Positions 10,026 to 22,100 of a stretch of DNA of 64,000 nucleotides are shown here, piece after piece. The notes under the pieces were generated by a model, which made no database searches, had not been told where the DNA came from, and worked only from the letters and a program-made list of their open reading frames with translations. Made by a program: the position numbers and the translations under genes. Source of the DNA: Brevipalpus yothersi (lineage: Eukaryota; Arthropoda; Arachnida; Trombidiformes; Tenuipalpidae); NCBI GenBank assembly GCA_003956705.1, contig QZCP01000568.1, positions 158,257 through 222,256 on the forward strand. Direction: 5' to 3'. Within the stretch, counting starts at the first letter, position 1. The number at the start of each line of letters is the position of its first letter.

Positions 10026-12682
10026 CTAGCGACCTGTAGCAGCACCAGTACCGGCGACATTTTGAGAGGATGAGGCTAGAGCAGGTCCTGCTGGTGGTGC
10101 ATTTGAAAGGTTCGTCTTCTGCTTCAACAATGTCCAATCAAAAAGATAATCATATTGATGATTTAAGGTGCGAAATAATATTCGGAATAGTTGTCGTAGG
10201 TACATATAATCGGGCGCTTCCTCAAATCGTAAAGCTCGACAATATGCAAGGTACATCGGGAACTCTGATGGATAACCTGTTGAAATGAAAAGAAAAACGT
10301 TGAAGATAATTTAGAGAAGGAAAATGTTAAGTATAACAATAAGAGTGAACAATTGGAGGATGAATTGATCCAAGAGAAGGAATTCTATCACTAGCCAATG
10401 TGTTCATTCGATTCATGTTCTACTGCTGGAGAGAAAACCAACAGTATAAAATAGAGATTAAAAAATCAACCATTTTACCTTTACATAGGGTATCAATTGA
10501 TGTAGACATCTTTTTTTCGGATATTTTTTCATATTTTTGTCTTTTAGTGGCCGCTTTAAGACCTTGCCAAGGAAGAGATCCTCGATTGAAATACATTAGG
10601 ACATAACCCAAGGATTCCATGTCATCTCGCCGACTTTGCTCAATACCTGAAAAGGAGCATAAGATACAATACATCAGCATGAGTGAAACTCAATGAAGCA
10701 AGCTACTGAAACATGGAAGAAAGGGCCAGAAAGAAGAACGGGAGGAAGGGTTCTGAGTGGTAGAGAAGAAGGAAGGGAATAGGAGAGCAAGGGCCAGTAC
10801 AAGAGAACAGTGAGTGTCAGATGATGCAGTAGATAGTAGGGAGAGAGAGAGAGAGAAAATGAGTGTTCATTGGGAGCTGGATGAGATGAAGGGGAGAAAG
10901 AGTGGCAGGTAATGGACAAGAGGATGTTTATTCACCTAGATGAGCATTTATGGAGGCGTAGCGGGCAGTCCCAGTTAAATTCTTATCTTCTCGATAGGAT
11001 ATGTGCTGTCGAGTCCGGGTATCTCTATACTTCTTTGCAAGTCCAAAATCAATTAGAAACAATTTATTACAATGTCGACCGATGCCCATCAGAAAATTGT
11101 CAGGCTTAATGTCCCTATGGATGAAGTTCTTGTTATGCACAAATTCAATTCTTCCTATCATTTGATCAGCCAGCATGAGAACGGTTTTCATTGTGAAGCG
11201 TCGACCACAAAAGTTGAACAAATCTTCCAACGATGGTCCCAATAGATCCATAACTAGGACATTGTAATCTCGTTCTTGGCCATACCTGATGGGATAGAGA
11301 GGAAGAGAAAAAAAAGAGAGAGAAGATGAGGATGAAGAGCTGAGCAGAAGGAGAAGATGAGAGAGGACAGGTAGCAGTAGAGTGAGATACTCAAAGTGGA
11401 GAGATGGGGCGAGAGCAAGCAATAGTTGTTGTCAGTAAAACGATGCTGATTGCGTAGAGTAGGAAGCAAGGTAACAAAAATAGTGGTTAACATGAACACA
11501 CACACACACAACATATGAAAAGAGATAAAGAGAGAAGGATGAGGATAGAGAAGGCAAAATAAGCTAGTAGTTGAGAGTAAGAGAAAGAGAAGAGTGTATG
11601 TGAGAGAGAGAAAGATAGAAAGAGAGAAAGAGGATAGAGAAAGATGGAGAAAGAGATTGGAAGTAACCAGCAGAATATATAAGAGAATAAGAGTACGAGA
11701 AAGAGAAGAAAGAGGGCCTGTAGAAGAAAGAGAGGAGAGGAGGAGGTTAAGGTTAATGAGCCAATTCAGGTTTGTTACCTGGAACAAGTCTCTTTCTCTT
11801 TCTTCTTCTCTCTATTCTCTCTTTCTTATGCTCTCTTTCTGACTCTCGACCGCTTGATATTACAGCTACTTCTTCTAATCTATCTTGCCCACAACAGTTG
11901 TGGTTATGGTTGTTGTGTAAAAACCAGGAATAACAAAAATAAGTCACCATCAAACCATGATTTATAAACACACACACACACACACACACTCATTTGGTCA
12001 AGATGTATAGATAGATGAAGAAAGGGAGATAGAGATAGATAGAGAGAGGAAGAAAGAAGCTTAAGTAAGTGACCACTACACATTGACTCATACGATAATA
12101 GGGAAGATTGAATCAAGAGGAGGACATACACTCATAGATTATATTATTTGGAATTGATGAATAGAAGGAAGAGGGGAAGAGAGAGAAAGAAAGAGAGAGA
12201 AGAAGAAAGAGAATAAAAAAGAGAGAGAGAAAACGGTATATAATGAGATTACGGGATATTGGGAAAAAGAAGGAAGAGGACAAATTATTGTGAATTCATG
12301 AAAATACGCAATATATGTGCTCATATACTACTTTTTCCATTGAAATGATACTTGCATAAAAACGGTATATATTATGTATACATATTATATACCAATACTT
12401 TTCTTTCTCCACTCTCTTTTTTTTCATTTTAACCCTCTGGTGTATCACTTACCATCGAACATGAGGTATACCCACACCACCAGCGAGTACTCTATATAAT
12501 TTGGATTCATATAATAGCTGTGGATGACGAGCTTTTACAGACTCTAATTTAACGGCTACCTCTTCTCCATTTGTGACATTCATACCAAGATATATATCTC
12601 CAAATGAACCAGAGCCTATTTTTCTTACAAGACGATACCTGGCAGCAACAACAAAATCTCCTCTCGCGCACAAAGCAGCCAT
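10026..12682 (-). CDS. CSNK1A1: casein kinase I alpha
   Basis: Four exons: 12682-12453, 11285-10936, 10646-10479, 10276-10026, with GT-AG introns of 1167, 289 and 202 bp and consistent phases; 332 aa (human 337). The first true ATG in frame is at 12682 (MAALCARGDF); the longer open frame upstream starts with GTG. Kinase landmarks: glycine loop GSGSFG (23-28), catalytic Lys45 in VAVKLE, HRD at 133-135, DFG at 156-158, and the SIN motif that marks the CK1 family. KAATKRQKYEKISEKK matches the CK1-alpha nuclear-localisation and substrate-binding region. The Ser/Thr kinase primes beta-catenin for destruction in Wnt signalling and phosphorylates Hedgehog and clock proteins; this is family knowledge. 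The tail after the kinase core (from KTNLSNAPP) is short, Ala/Ser/Gly-rich and differs from vertebrate tails. It ends just after ACAG/GTCGCT, a weak donor-like site, so an alternative C-terminus is possible. Confidence 0.96.
11286..12452 (-). other. first intron of CK1-alpha, purine-rich on the plus strand
   Basis: The intron runs from a GTAAGT donor at 12452 to a CAG acceptor ending at 11286. It is full of GAGAGA/AAAGAG runs and has a (CA)11 tract at 11968-11989. Long open frames of Ser/Leu or Arg/Glu here are artefacts of these repeats. Confidence 0.8.
11968..11989. repeat. (CA)n microsatellite in CK1-alpha intron 1
   Basis: An uninterrupted CA dinucleotide run of about 22 bases. Confidence 0.9.
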
Positions 12683-14202
12683 TTTTGCGTCCGAATCCAC
12701 CACCACACAAAAATCAACTGATGAACCACTTACAGTATATATGATAGAAGGACTGTTTGGTGTGTATGTGTGTGTAAGTGTAAGTGTGTATGTTGTAAAT
12801 ATATATGTAGTATGTAGTATGGTATATATGTGTGTATGTATGGATGGTGGTGTGTATGTATGTGAGTGAGTGAATGTGGATGTGTATATATATATATATA
12901 AATGAGAAGAACAAAAAGATCACCAAAACACTACTTCCCGTATAATATGTATAATGATATTTATATATCCAATGTGTGTATATGGAGCTTTACAATTTGA
13001 TCACATACACCAAACACACACAATTGTAATAGACAGAGAGATAGAGAGAGAGAGAGAGGAGAGAAGAGAAAGAAAACAAAATTTAAATCACTACCAATAA
13101 TCATCAGCCTCTCAGCTCTTCAGCTTTTAGGCTCGAGAAGCACCAAATGAGCAAGCAATACAAGCAGTTTATACAGTTTTCGATAAAAAAAGTGTAACTT
13201 ATTTTTTTATCAACAGGCGGCGCTCACTTTAATCATTTGTTTCCATTGTTGCCATTGGTAACTATTGATTTTTTAAGCGCAATTTTTGCAATTTTTGCAT
13301 TAAATGCTAGCAAAATGTACAGATTTTTTAATGAAATCCTCTCTCGAATCCTGATAATCTTTAATTTTTTGCATCCCATTTTGGGCTAACAATTATTGAA
13401 TTATTAAATTTAACAATCAATTGATTGAGGAATAAAGAAGTAAAGAAAGAAAGGGAGATAGAGAAAAGTTTGTCATGTCCGATTTTTTTAATTTATCGCA
13501 AAAAAAGTTCGATTGTGACTAAGTGATACATTGTAAAAGCTGAGAAAATTATGACCATTGAGTCGAAGTGATAAGATGACAAGATGAGAGGATTAAGAGA
13601 TGATGAATTTTTTGGCCAACAAAATGCAGATTTAGATGGACAAGGATTCAGAAGGAGAGAAAGAGAGAGGAATTATCTTTCTCAACAATGACATGTATGG
13701 TAATGGTTGAGAATAATGTTTTAGGAGAGATGATAAAAATCAAACGATCGTCATCATTACATTATTTTTGAGCGAGTATAAAAAATGGAATCGATTTTTC
13801 TCCTTCCTTTCGAAATACTTTACTTTACTTCGTTTGCAGCTTTGAGATTTCCGATAATACACCATTCTTTTCGATTTATGATTATGACCAATGATGATGA
13901 TGGTGAAATATTAGGCACACTCGATGAAAATTTCGAAATTCGAAATTTCATCACTCGAAGTGATCGAGTATCGGGCTTGAATAGTAGTGGTAAAAATTCA
14001 TTGCCAAAAAAAATAATCGGTCAATGAATAATTTTGAGTAAGAGAGACCATGTTGAGGGTTAGTTCGAGAGGTGAGAGAGAATGAGAGATCAAAATTAAG
14101 GCTTAAAATTTTTGTGGATAGATCAAATCATCAGGCTTTTGCACTTAATTTAAACCATCGATTTTTGATTCTCCAAATTGCTGACAGCGTTGAGCTTGTC
14201 AA
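12683..14202. other. intergenic region: CK1-alpha 5' side and RP2 3' side
   Basis: The left part should hold the CK1-alpha leader and promoter. It has a long degenerate TG/TATG tract (about 12,760-12,900) ending in (TA)n near 12,888-12,900. The right part should hold the RP2 3' untranslated region. An 80-codon ATG-started frame at 13785-14027 has no recognisable features, and I do not call it. An imperfect inverted repeat lies at 13923-13952. Confidence 0.5.
13923..13952. repeat. imperfect inverted repeat
   Basis: The arms GATGAAAATTTCGAA and ATTCGAAATTTCATC are reverse complements apart from a one-base shift, so the 30 bases can fold into a near-continuous hairpin. A second short dyad (CACTCGAAGTGATCGAGT) follows at once. 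Function unknown. Confidence 0.6.
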
Positions 14203-15751
14203 TCAAATAATTTGACCTGCATTGGAGGGCCTGTGTGAGACGTATCTGGAGCTAAAGTCCTTGTCTGGACTATCCAAACTGTTGAATATCAGACTAATCT
14301 GTTGGAGTGCTGATTCTTGATTTCCACTAACATATACCAAGCCAGTTGATCCAGTTTCCAGTGCAATAGTCTTAGCGACCTCTTGACTTTTCCGAATACA
14401 ATTTGGGCCATAATGATGTAATGCTATCACCGGACCTCGACCAACAATACTATTGTATGAATCTGTGTGGAATGTTTGTTCAGCTTCCACTTGTTTCATC
14501 ATAAATTCCTTACAGGCTATCAGAGTACACTGGAAGAAATGGATGAAGGAATAAATTGAGAGATGAGGAAAAGAGAGAGAGAAGAGAGAGAGAAAGAAAT
14601 AATTAAGATCCTTGAGAGTTGTACACTAGCTTGATTTGCATTTGATCAGGATGCATGAGCAACATCTTTTCCAGGAAGCAGCATGTACAGTAATCTATAT
14701 ACTGTAATTGGTGAAGAGTAAGAGAAAGAATTTCATGATATTGCTTACTTGTTCATCATGCATAGCTGCAATAAATGCTTTTGCTCGTTTCTCTCGATTT
14801 CCATCGGGAAATAGGATCACGATAGATGTTTCCATGTCATTCTTTGGTGGTGCACTTAGTGTTTTGGGTACAACACTAAGTGATGATTTGAGAGAAATTT
14901 CAGCATCTTTCACATCAGTCTCCAAAGATCTCATTATCTTCTCCGGTTCCATGCCCTGGGCGAGAAAAATGTGTGTGAGTGTGTGCATATTTGTATATAT
15001 AATAAAAAAGCATCTGAAACGATCTGAAAAACAATGTCGTGGGAATATTTTTTCTTTTTTGTCACCCTATTCTTGGTATAATATCAAGTGTTTGCATACT
15101 TCTTCCATGTATTCCCAGGTTTTAGTTCCATTTTGAGTGCTAAAATCGTAAACAAGTCCCCACAAATTGTTAAAAACAGATAGGCCAACATCTTTGAATT
15201 GATCTGTAGATGAAGATTGGGGAAAATTTTCTCTCTTAAATCATTTTACATAGATTTTCAATGACAAATCAGTCAAACGATCAACTTACCACTTAGAGCT
15301 GGATAAAAGAACGAATAACAGCCAACACGAATATTTTCACATGATTCGATTGTTGGCTTTGTTAAGCAATGGAGGAACAAATAAAGATTTCGACAATCTC
15401 GAGCACGAAACTGTTGGCTTGCGCACATAATTCGACAATCTGTACAGTTCCGAACGAAAATGCTGAAGAAAACAGAGGAAAGAAGAAGAGGAAAAATTTC
15501 TAAGATAAATGAATCACACTTCGAATACCATTGATCCAATAAATGCTCCATGACCATTCTAGCATTCCAGCAACTGTTCACATTGCTGGGATGATGAAAA
15601 TTTTTTTTGGCACCAAAAAAAAGTTTAAAATACTCCCTGCAAATTTTCACTCTGTTTCATGATTGGATTTTCTTTAATCAATCAATATGAGGGATATCAG
15701 ATAATTCTCATCAGCATTCTTTGGTCTTTCTCTCAGCATATAGAGCATTAG

Positions 15752-15807
<56 letters not shown>

Positions 15808-16817
15808 TTCCATATATTTTGAGAGGATCATTCCCTAAGCCTGTCAATATTTTTGTATTCCAATACAAACTTTTCATGACTTGTCTTTTTTTGTTATTAT
15901 CTATCGATGAGAATCTCATTCATACAAGTTCAATGGGAAAATTGGTTGATCACGCCATCATTTCGATGTTTTTGCTCCAAAAGATAAGAGAAATCTATTT
16001 TTGTAACCCTAACATTGAAGAAAAAAGAATGAAACAAGAATTGAAGTGAAAGAAAGAATCCTCTTATGGGAAAAAACTATCAACTCTGTATTCAGATCAT
16101 CTTTTGCAAATATTCTTCTCTCTCTCACTCTTCCTCTCTCATCATATTGAAAAGAAAAAGAGATGATGCTGAAAGAATGAGAATAGAAACAGAATTGAAA
16201 AGGAAAATTGTAATAATGAAGAGATGGTAAATGTTGAGAGACGAGCGAATATTCAACCGAGCAAACTCATCTCCTGGGCAGCCCTGATCAAGCAATTGTG
16301 TATGCAAATTAGAGGAAAAAGGAAAGGAATACATTGGCATTTACATTCAATATGCATTCGAGCACAAATATTCTTCACTACTAACCTTCCTCTGGCAGGT
16401 CCCAAAAATATAGTGCAACCCTGACAATCATCTATGGTCGCTGAATCTAGACCATCCATGATGCATAGAGTGGAATTTTTACAGTTTTGAATTGCAAATT
16501 GTTGACCATTGATTGAGCCTGGCCGTTTGACCACCACAGCGGAATGTTCATCATCAATTGTGAACTCTTTTGAATCTAATTTTGGCCGATTATCCCTAAA
16601 ATATCAAAAATTTTGAAGAAAATGAGCCCAAATAATCAAATTAAGTGAATGCATCGAAAAAATTTTGGAAAAAAATGTCACCGTAAAACATATTCTAAGA
16701 ATTCTAAGAATAGCTGCATTACGAAGAATAGGAGAAAATTATTTACCATGAATAATGTGGAGAAGATTCATTTTCCAAACTACTCGAATCACGATTCTTA
16801 GATCCCCAACAACCCAT
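14203..16817 (-). CDS. RP2: RP2 (XRP2): ARL3 GTPase-activating protein
   Basis: Six exons: 16817-16747, 16595-16386, 15462-15290, 15203-15100, 14955-14749, 14529-14203; GT-AG introns, consistent phases, 363 aa (human 350). The protein opens MGCWGSKN, as human RP2 opens MGC: Gly2 for myristoylation and Cys3 for palmitoylation, which anchor it to membranes. Residues about 30-200 form the TBCC/C-CAP beta-helix (for example CTIFLGPARGS and NCTDCRIMCASQQFRARDC). Arg113 corresponds by alignment to the human arginine finger Arg118, Gln110 to Gln115 and Glu133 to Glu138. The C-terminal part has the nucleoside-diphosphate-kinase-like fold (GRGPVIALHHYG), as in the family. RP2 drives GTP hydrolysis by ARL3 and so controls release of lipidated cargo into cilia. 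Here it presumably serves ciliated sensory neurons or sperm; that is inference. Confidence 0.95.
15755..15803. repeat. (GA)n microsatellite in RP2 intron 2
   Basis: A GA run of about 49 bases between exons 2 and 3 of RP2. Confidence 0.95.
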
Positions 16818-17345
16818 TCTCGGTCAAAGTACACCCGATAATGAGGAATTGTTGTTGTTTTCGTGTGTATCAAAAAACTCGGTAATAACAAGTGTATTTG
16901 TAGAAGATGTGCGATAAAAAATCGATTGCAACTGGTTAGCAAATGCAAAGGCCACTGTGTTGCCACAAGTGTAGCTGGTGTATGTTGTTGGCCAATGTAT
17001 GGATAGAAAATTGAGAGATGAGATTAAAAGATTTACCGTTACTTTTTTGAAGCCTTTTTGATGGCAATATTACGTGAACATTGTTGAAATCCATGTAACT
17101 TGAGAAGCTACACTGACAACAGATTGTGTGTGAGAGAGAGAACAAGAAAAACAGAGTTAATCTCACAATTAACAAACTTGTGCAACACTGTGTGTGTGTG
17201 AATGTTATTCCTATGCGAAAGCACTGTGTGTTCGAGAAATAGAATGATACTGAACCGAGGGAATAGAGAGCGACAATCACTCTGGTTCACAAGAGAGAGA
17301 GTTCTATCTAACCAGCAGGACCCAGATCGATTGGAAGGCGATTCC

Positions 17346-17396
<51 letters not shown>

Positions 17397-19182
17397 CAGA
17401 TCAGATTGTGTACAGTTTCGAATTGGCCAGGCGTTTGCGCGTATCTCCATAGCGATTCTGATATTTCGATTCTGATCATGAATTCTTTCTCTCTCTTTTT
17501 GCTCCCTGCATGAGGACAATCAAAGTTTTGTCTTACTTTCTCTCGATTTTGATTCAACTTTGTTGGCGAATTTGTTTTCACTATTATTTTCTCATCTAAG
17601 GAATCTCAGGAATTTATGTGCTGCAATTTTTTTTTCGTTTTTATCAGTTTAAAAAGGAAAGCCTTTTGCTCTTACACACTTTGAAACTGAAAATTGTGAA
17701 GATAAAAGCTTGGAATTTCCCATTATTCAATCAAAGAAAATGGGTCAAACATTTCGTGACCATTGAGCTTAGCATCAAAAAGATGAGTGCTCAGATTTTT
17801 TCTCTCGTTTTTTATTCACAATGATGAGTCTACGCTTGTAAATTAATAGTGGATCCTAAAAGACTAGTGAACACTCTATTTAGGTTCGATTAGTGTTTTT
17901 CTATCGGAGCAAGATCAGAATTTTCCAAGTACATGAGATGGTGGGAAGTCATCTCAATGAGCTGACATCAATTCTGTTTCACTTTGAATTCTTGAGTTTA
18001 GATTTGAACGATCAAATTAAAGAAATGAAATAGTTATTTGAAATCTTTGAGCTTCTCCTGGTCTTTCTTCTAGTAAGCCATTTTATACATCAGCTATTAG
18101 GATTTTGAAGCGAAATTCGACATTCCTGAATTCCAGAATGTATTCCAACGATAGAATCTTCATTAGCATAGGAAATATTCTGGTGTCGTTTGGATAGGGA
18201 TTCGCTCGAGATATGAACAAATTTTATTCTTGTCGAAAGTATTCATTGGTCAAAGAATAGAGGAATAGCTAGTGGAATAATCAGAGAAACAATATGAAAA
18301 ACTGATGCATAAACTATATCCCTCGTGGGTAATTGAAAAATTTCATGGAGAATAGTTCGATAAAATCTGAGGATTCTTAGTACTTTTCTATACTTCTTAT
18401 CATCGTGAGGGAAATTTCACCAAGAATGTCGGAATCTCTAACTCTAAAGCAAGATAAATGGTGTCAAAATATGGTATATTTTAAACAAAAACGACAAATA
18501 CCGCAAAAAATAGCACAGTTTATAATGAAGATGTAGGTATATTAATTAAATACATATTTCCAATAATATTTATATAGAATCACAATCATAATAGCATTGA
18601 TAATAGTATATGTAATATTTTGCAAATTGCAAGTCAATTAAAATTTGTCAAACAATTTTTTTATATCAAACACAGTCCGATCAGAGTTTTTCGTTTTTGT
18701 TTCAACAACCGATCATTTTTTTTTGTTTCTTTTTGGTTTCATCAGATCACTTGAGAGCTTTTCGGTCATGTCATTCTTTATCACAAGTAGTTAATTGATA
18801 GTAAGCATTTTGATTAACAACAGACAAAATAAGCTCATTCAAGGGAATCAAATTGAATAAATTTGATATTCAGCAAAGAAGAGCAAAGAGAGAGAAAGGA
18901 AGAGAGAAAGTTATGGCAAAAGGCCTCGGGCAAAAAGGTCAAATGGATAGATAAAGAGGCGAAAAATTAATCACTCTAATAATTTTTGACGGATTTTGTT
19001 TTGCGTTTTGATTGGTTAGGTTGATTGTGGAACGATAATAGTATCATTTGACTTTTTTTAATTACATTTACAATCTTAATCTTGTCAAATTGGGAAACGA
19101 ATGATGTGTTCTTGTGTTTTGTAAGTGTGTGTGTGAGTGGAGAAAAATACAGTTATTTTTTTTTGATTATCATTTGTCATGA
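16818..19182. other. intergenic region: RP2 promoter side and downstream of vitellogenin
   Basis: The RP2 leader and promoter should lie just above 16818. The stretch contains a short TG run near 17,189 and a CT microsatellite at 17349-17393. From 17,600 to 19,100 it is AT-rich with no exon I can support. Confidence 0.5.
17349..17393. repeat. (CT)n microsatellite
   Basis: A CT run of about 45 bases upstream of RP2. It creates false Ser-Leu and Arg-Glu open frames. Confidence 0.95.
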
Positions 19183-19188
19183 TTTATT
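19183..19188 (-). other. polyadenylation signal of vitellogenin
   Basis: The minus strand reads AATAAA only four bases after the TGA stop (19195-19193). If used, the vitellogenin 3' untranslated region would be only a few tens of bases long. Confidence 0.55.
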
Positions 19189-19192
19189 CATA

Positions 19193-22100
19193 TCAATATA
19201 TGCTCTTGATCACTTTAGGCTCAACTTGCTTAGCTATACATCTAATAGGAACTTGAACTTTATGTTTATCACTCTCCTTACTGTTGTACAGAGAGCCAAT
19301 TGAATGATTATCAAATATTTCTCTCTCATATTCATCAGCCATAGGATCAGCTCGATCGAAACAAGTGAATCGAATCATTTTCTCTTCAACCTCTTTCGGA
19401 TAGAAGCCTTCCGGACAGTGGGCAAGTGGGCGAGATGAGAAACATTTTTTGTCATCTGAATAACGGATCAAATTTTTCTTCACCACAGGATAGGCTTCAG
19501 TTTTGGGTAAAACTTTGATTGGCTTCACATTACTTGTCCATGGCCAGCTAGTTTCACGGTCAACACATCGTACTGGACCTTTTGGGTAGCCACTTTTGGA
19601 GCAACCAATGGAATAGCTCATGATAAAATCTTCGAAACGATCGTAAACACATCGATCTGGTCCTTCCAATTCCATGTCTACCTCATGATCACTGTTACCA
19701 CAGAGACCACATGTTTTTCCTACATAATCGAATCCAGTTTCAATTTTGAGAAGACCTTCGCCATCCGTAACAATTCGTAGATGTTGCTTGGGTGCTTCGA
19801 GTACGGCAACAAAACCGAGACCATTTTCAACAGATTCTTTCCAAATTTTCAAACTTGATACACTTTCTGGATGGAGAACAAATGGTTCACAATCTTTGAC
19901 CTGGAAATCGATTCCATTGGCATGTACTTGGAAGTAGGTCTCTTCATTTGATTTTTGTACTCGTACAAGTTTAATTTCATCACTTCCCAATGAAATGATC
20001 AAAGTGTGGGCATTTAGATCACGACGTTCCTTTGATGGCTCGAGGACAACAGAGAATCGATTCTCTGGTGAACAGTCCATGGCAAGAACATGGGAACAAG
20101 CTTGGAGACTTCTGTGGGGCAATTCATAGGTGAAATTATCAAATGTTGTGATGGCACTTTTTGAAACGGAACAAGTCTTGACTATAATTAAAAGAAAGAG
20201 GAAAATGATATTAGAACTCTCAGTAAAATTTCATCAATTGCTTTCAATTCCTTACTGTTCTTTTTTGGCCATGATACTTGACCATAGTAGGGTGGATAGA
20301 CTGATGGGAATTTGTCCACAATTGCTGGAAGTTTTTCATAGCTTCGCACTCCGTTTGGAGTCATCAGACGAACATTCATGACTGGACTGTTAGGAATTAG
20401 AGTTGAATGTTCAAGAGTAATCTTAACAGCATCATCAAGATACGATTGTTCAGCAAGAGAGCTCAAATTCAACCATGGGAAGTACATAGCTCGGAAGAAT
20501 TGTTCAAAAATTTCAGCTGATCGCACAAGTTGTTCGGGAATATCGTGGTGTTTGATGTGGAAATTAATTTTGTTGAATCGGGCATTGTTATAGATAGCCT
20601 TCAAGCATGCAGGGCTTAGTTGATGATTTCGGGCAACATCCAATTTACATTGGTGCTCAAACCATGGCTCAATTGAGTAGGTGTTGGGAGTCATAGCGAA
20701 ATCTTGGGTTGAAAAGGAACCAAAATTTTCGGGCCAGAAAATAGTGTCCAAAACCTTTTCCATAGTTCCGTTGATGACCAATCGTTGGACTGGATACTCA
20801 TCACCCCATCCGATGGTCCATCTCATTTTGTTACCAAAAGTTTTTTGACTTGATGGATTCCAGAACAATTCATTGGGATAATTGGCATACTTGATCACAG
20901 CCTCAAGTGAGGTGAATGATGGAATTTGTTCCCAAATTGGATTCCATTGAGATTCCATCAAATGATCTAATTTATACCAAGTGATCTGTTTGTTGAGAGT
21001 TTGACTCCACACTAAGGAACCAGCAAATTGGGCTGGCTTGGAGCCGTAGGTCATGAGAGACCATGCAAAAAGTTGACTGAATGTTGATGGCATAATGTCT
21101 TTACTGACACCCTTGGTGTACCATACATCTCTGGTTTTGTTGATCATGTTGTGGACAATTTTTTCGAACTCTTTTTTGCTCAAATAGTGTTTGACAATTT
21201 TTCCGGCAACATCCTCATACTGATTGAATCGGTAATCTTCATCCAATTTATCATCAATTTCCCATACCAAATCATCGATCTCATTTGATGCTGAAATATA
21301 ATCAAAATCAAAATCAATTAATTTTTTCACTTGATTCATAAATCTGGACAACTCAGAATAACTAAGTTCAATACTCACAAAATCCTCTTCGAAGGTGGTG
21401 AATAATTTTGTGGGCTTTCTTGTGATCTCTCTTCTCGTTCTTGGATGCTTCACGAAGTCCTCGTCGCTCAACATCGGGCACATTACTGGTTACCAAATCA
21501 TCAAGACTGTAAAGCCAATTATATTTGAATGTACCGTAAAAACCTTGAACTGGATTCTCAACGTATTGTTCCAATTGAACAACAACATGATGGAAGTAGG
21601 ATGAGAATTCAGTGTAGCTCTGAAGAATGTAGGGAATCAATCCATTGGAAGAATACCAATTGTTGAACAGTTTGCTGACCCACAATAGTGGAGTTTTACC
21701 GAATTGAGGTCGATCTGACATGGATTTGAATCGAAGACCCATTCCGATGAGAGGATGACCATAGAAATCACGATGAATGTATGGTGCTGGCATGGATAGT
21801 ATTTGAGTTTCCTTGGTCAGTGGACTTTGTCGAGGATCTAGGTCAACCTGGACATAAGATTGGAAGCTAACGATACTGTTACGATGGAATAGAACAGTTT
21901 TTCCCATCTCAGGCATCCATGAGTAGGTGAAAAGATTGTATTTTGGCACATAACCAGCCGATATTCTCATTGGCAATCCAACGATTGTTCGCTTGGTTGT
22001 TAGAACTCCAGCAGCTTCTCGAACAGCAGTATTGATCACAGACACTGAGGTGACTGCTGAATACCACATCTGTGGAGTGATATTGGCGGTCAAATTGACG

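Noticed and set aside
13785..14027. 80-codon plus-strand ATG frame
   Set aside because: No family signal; it includes the inverted repeat and lies where the RP2 3' region is expected.
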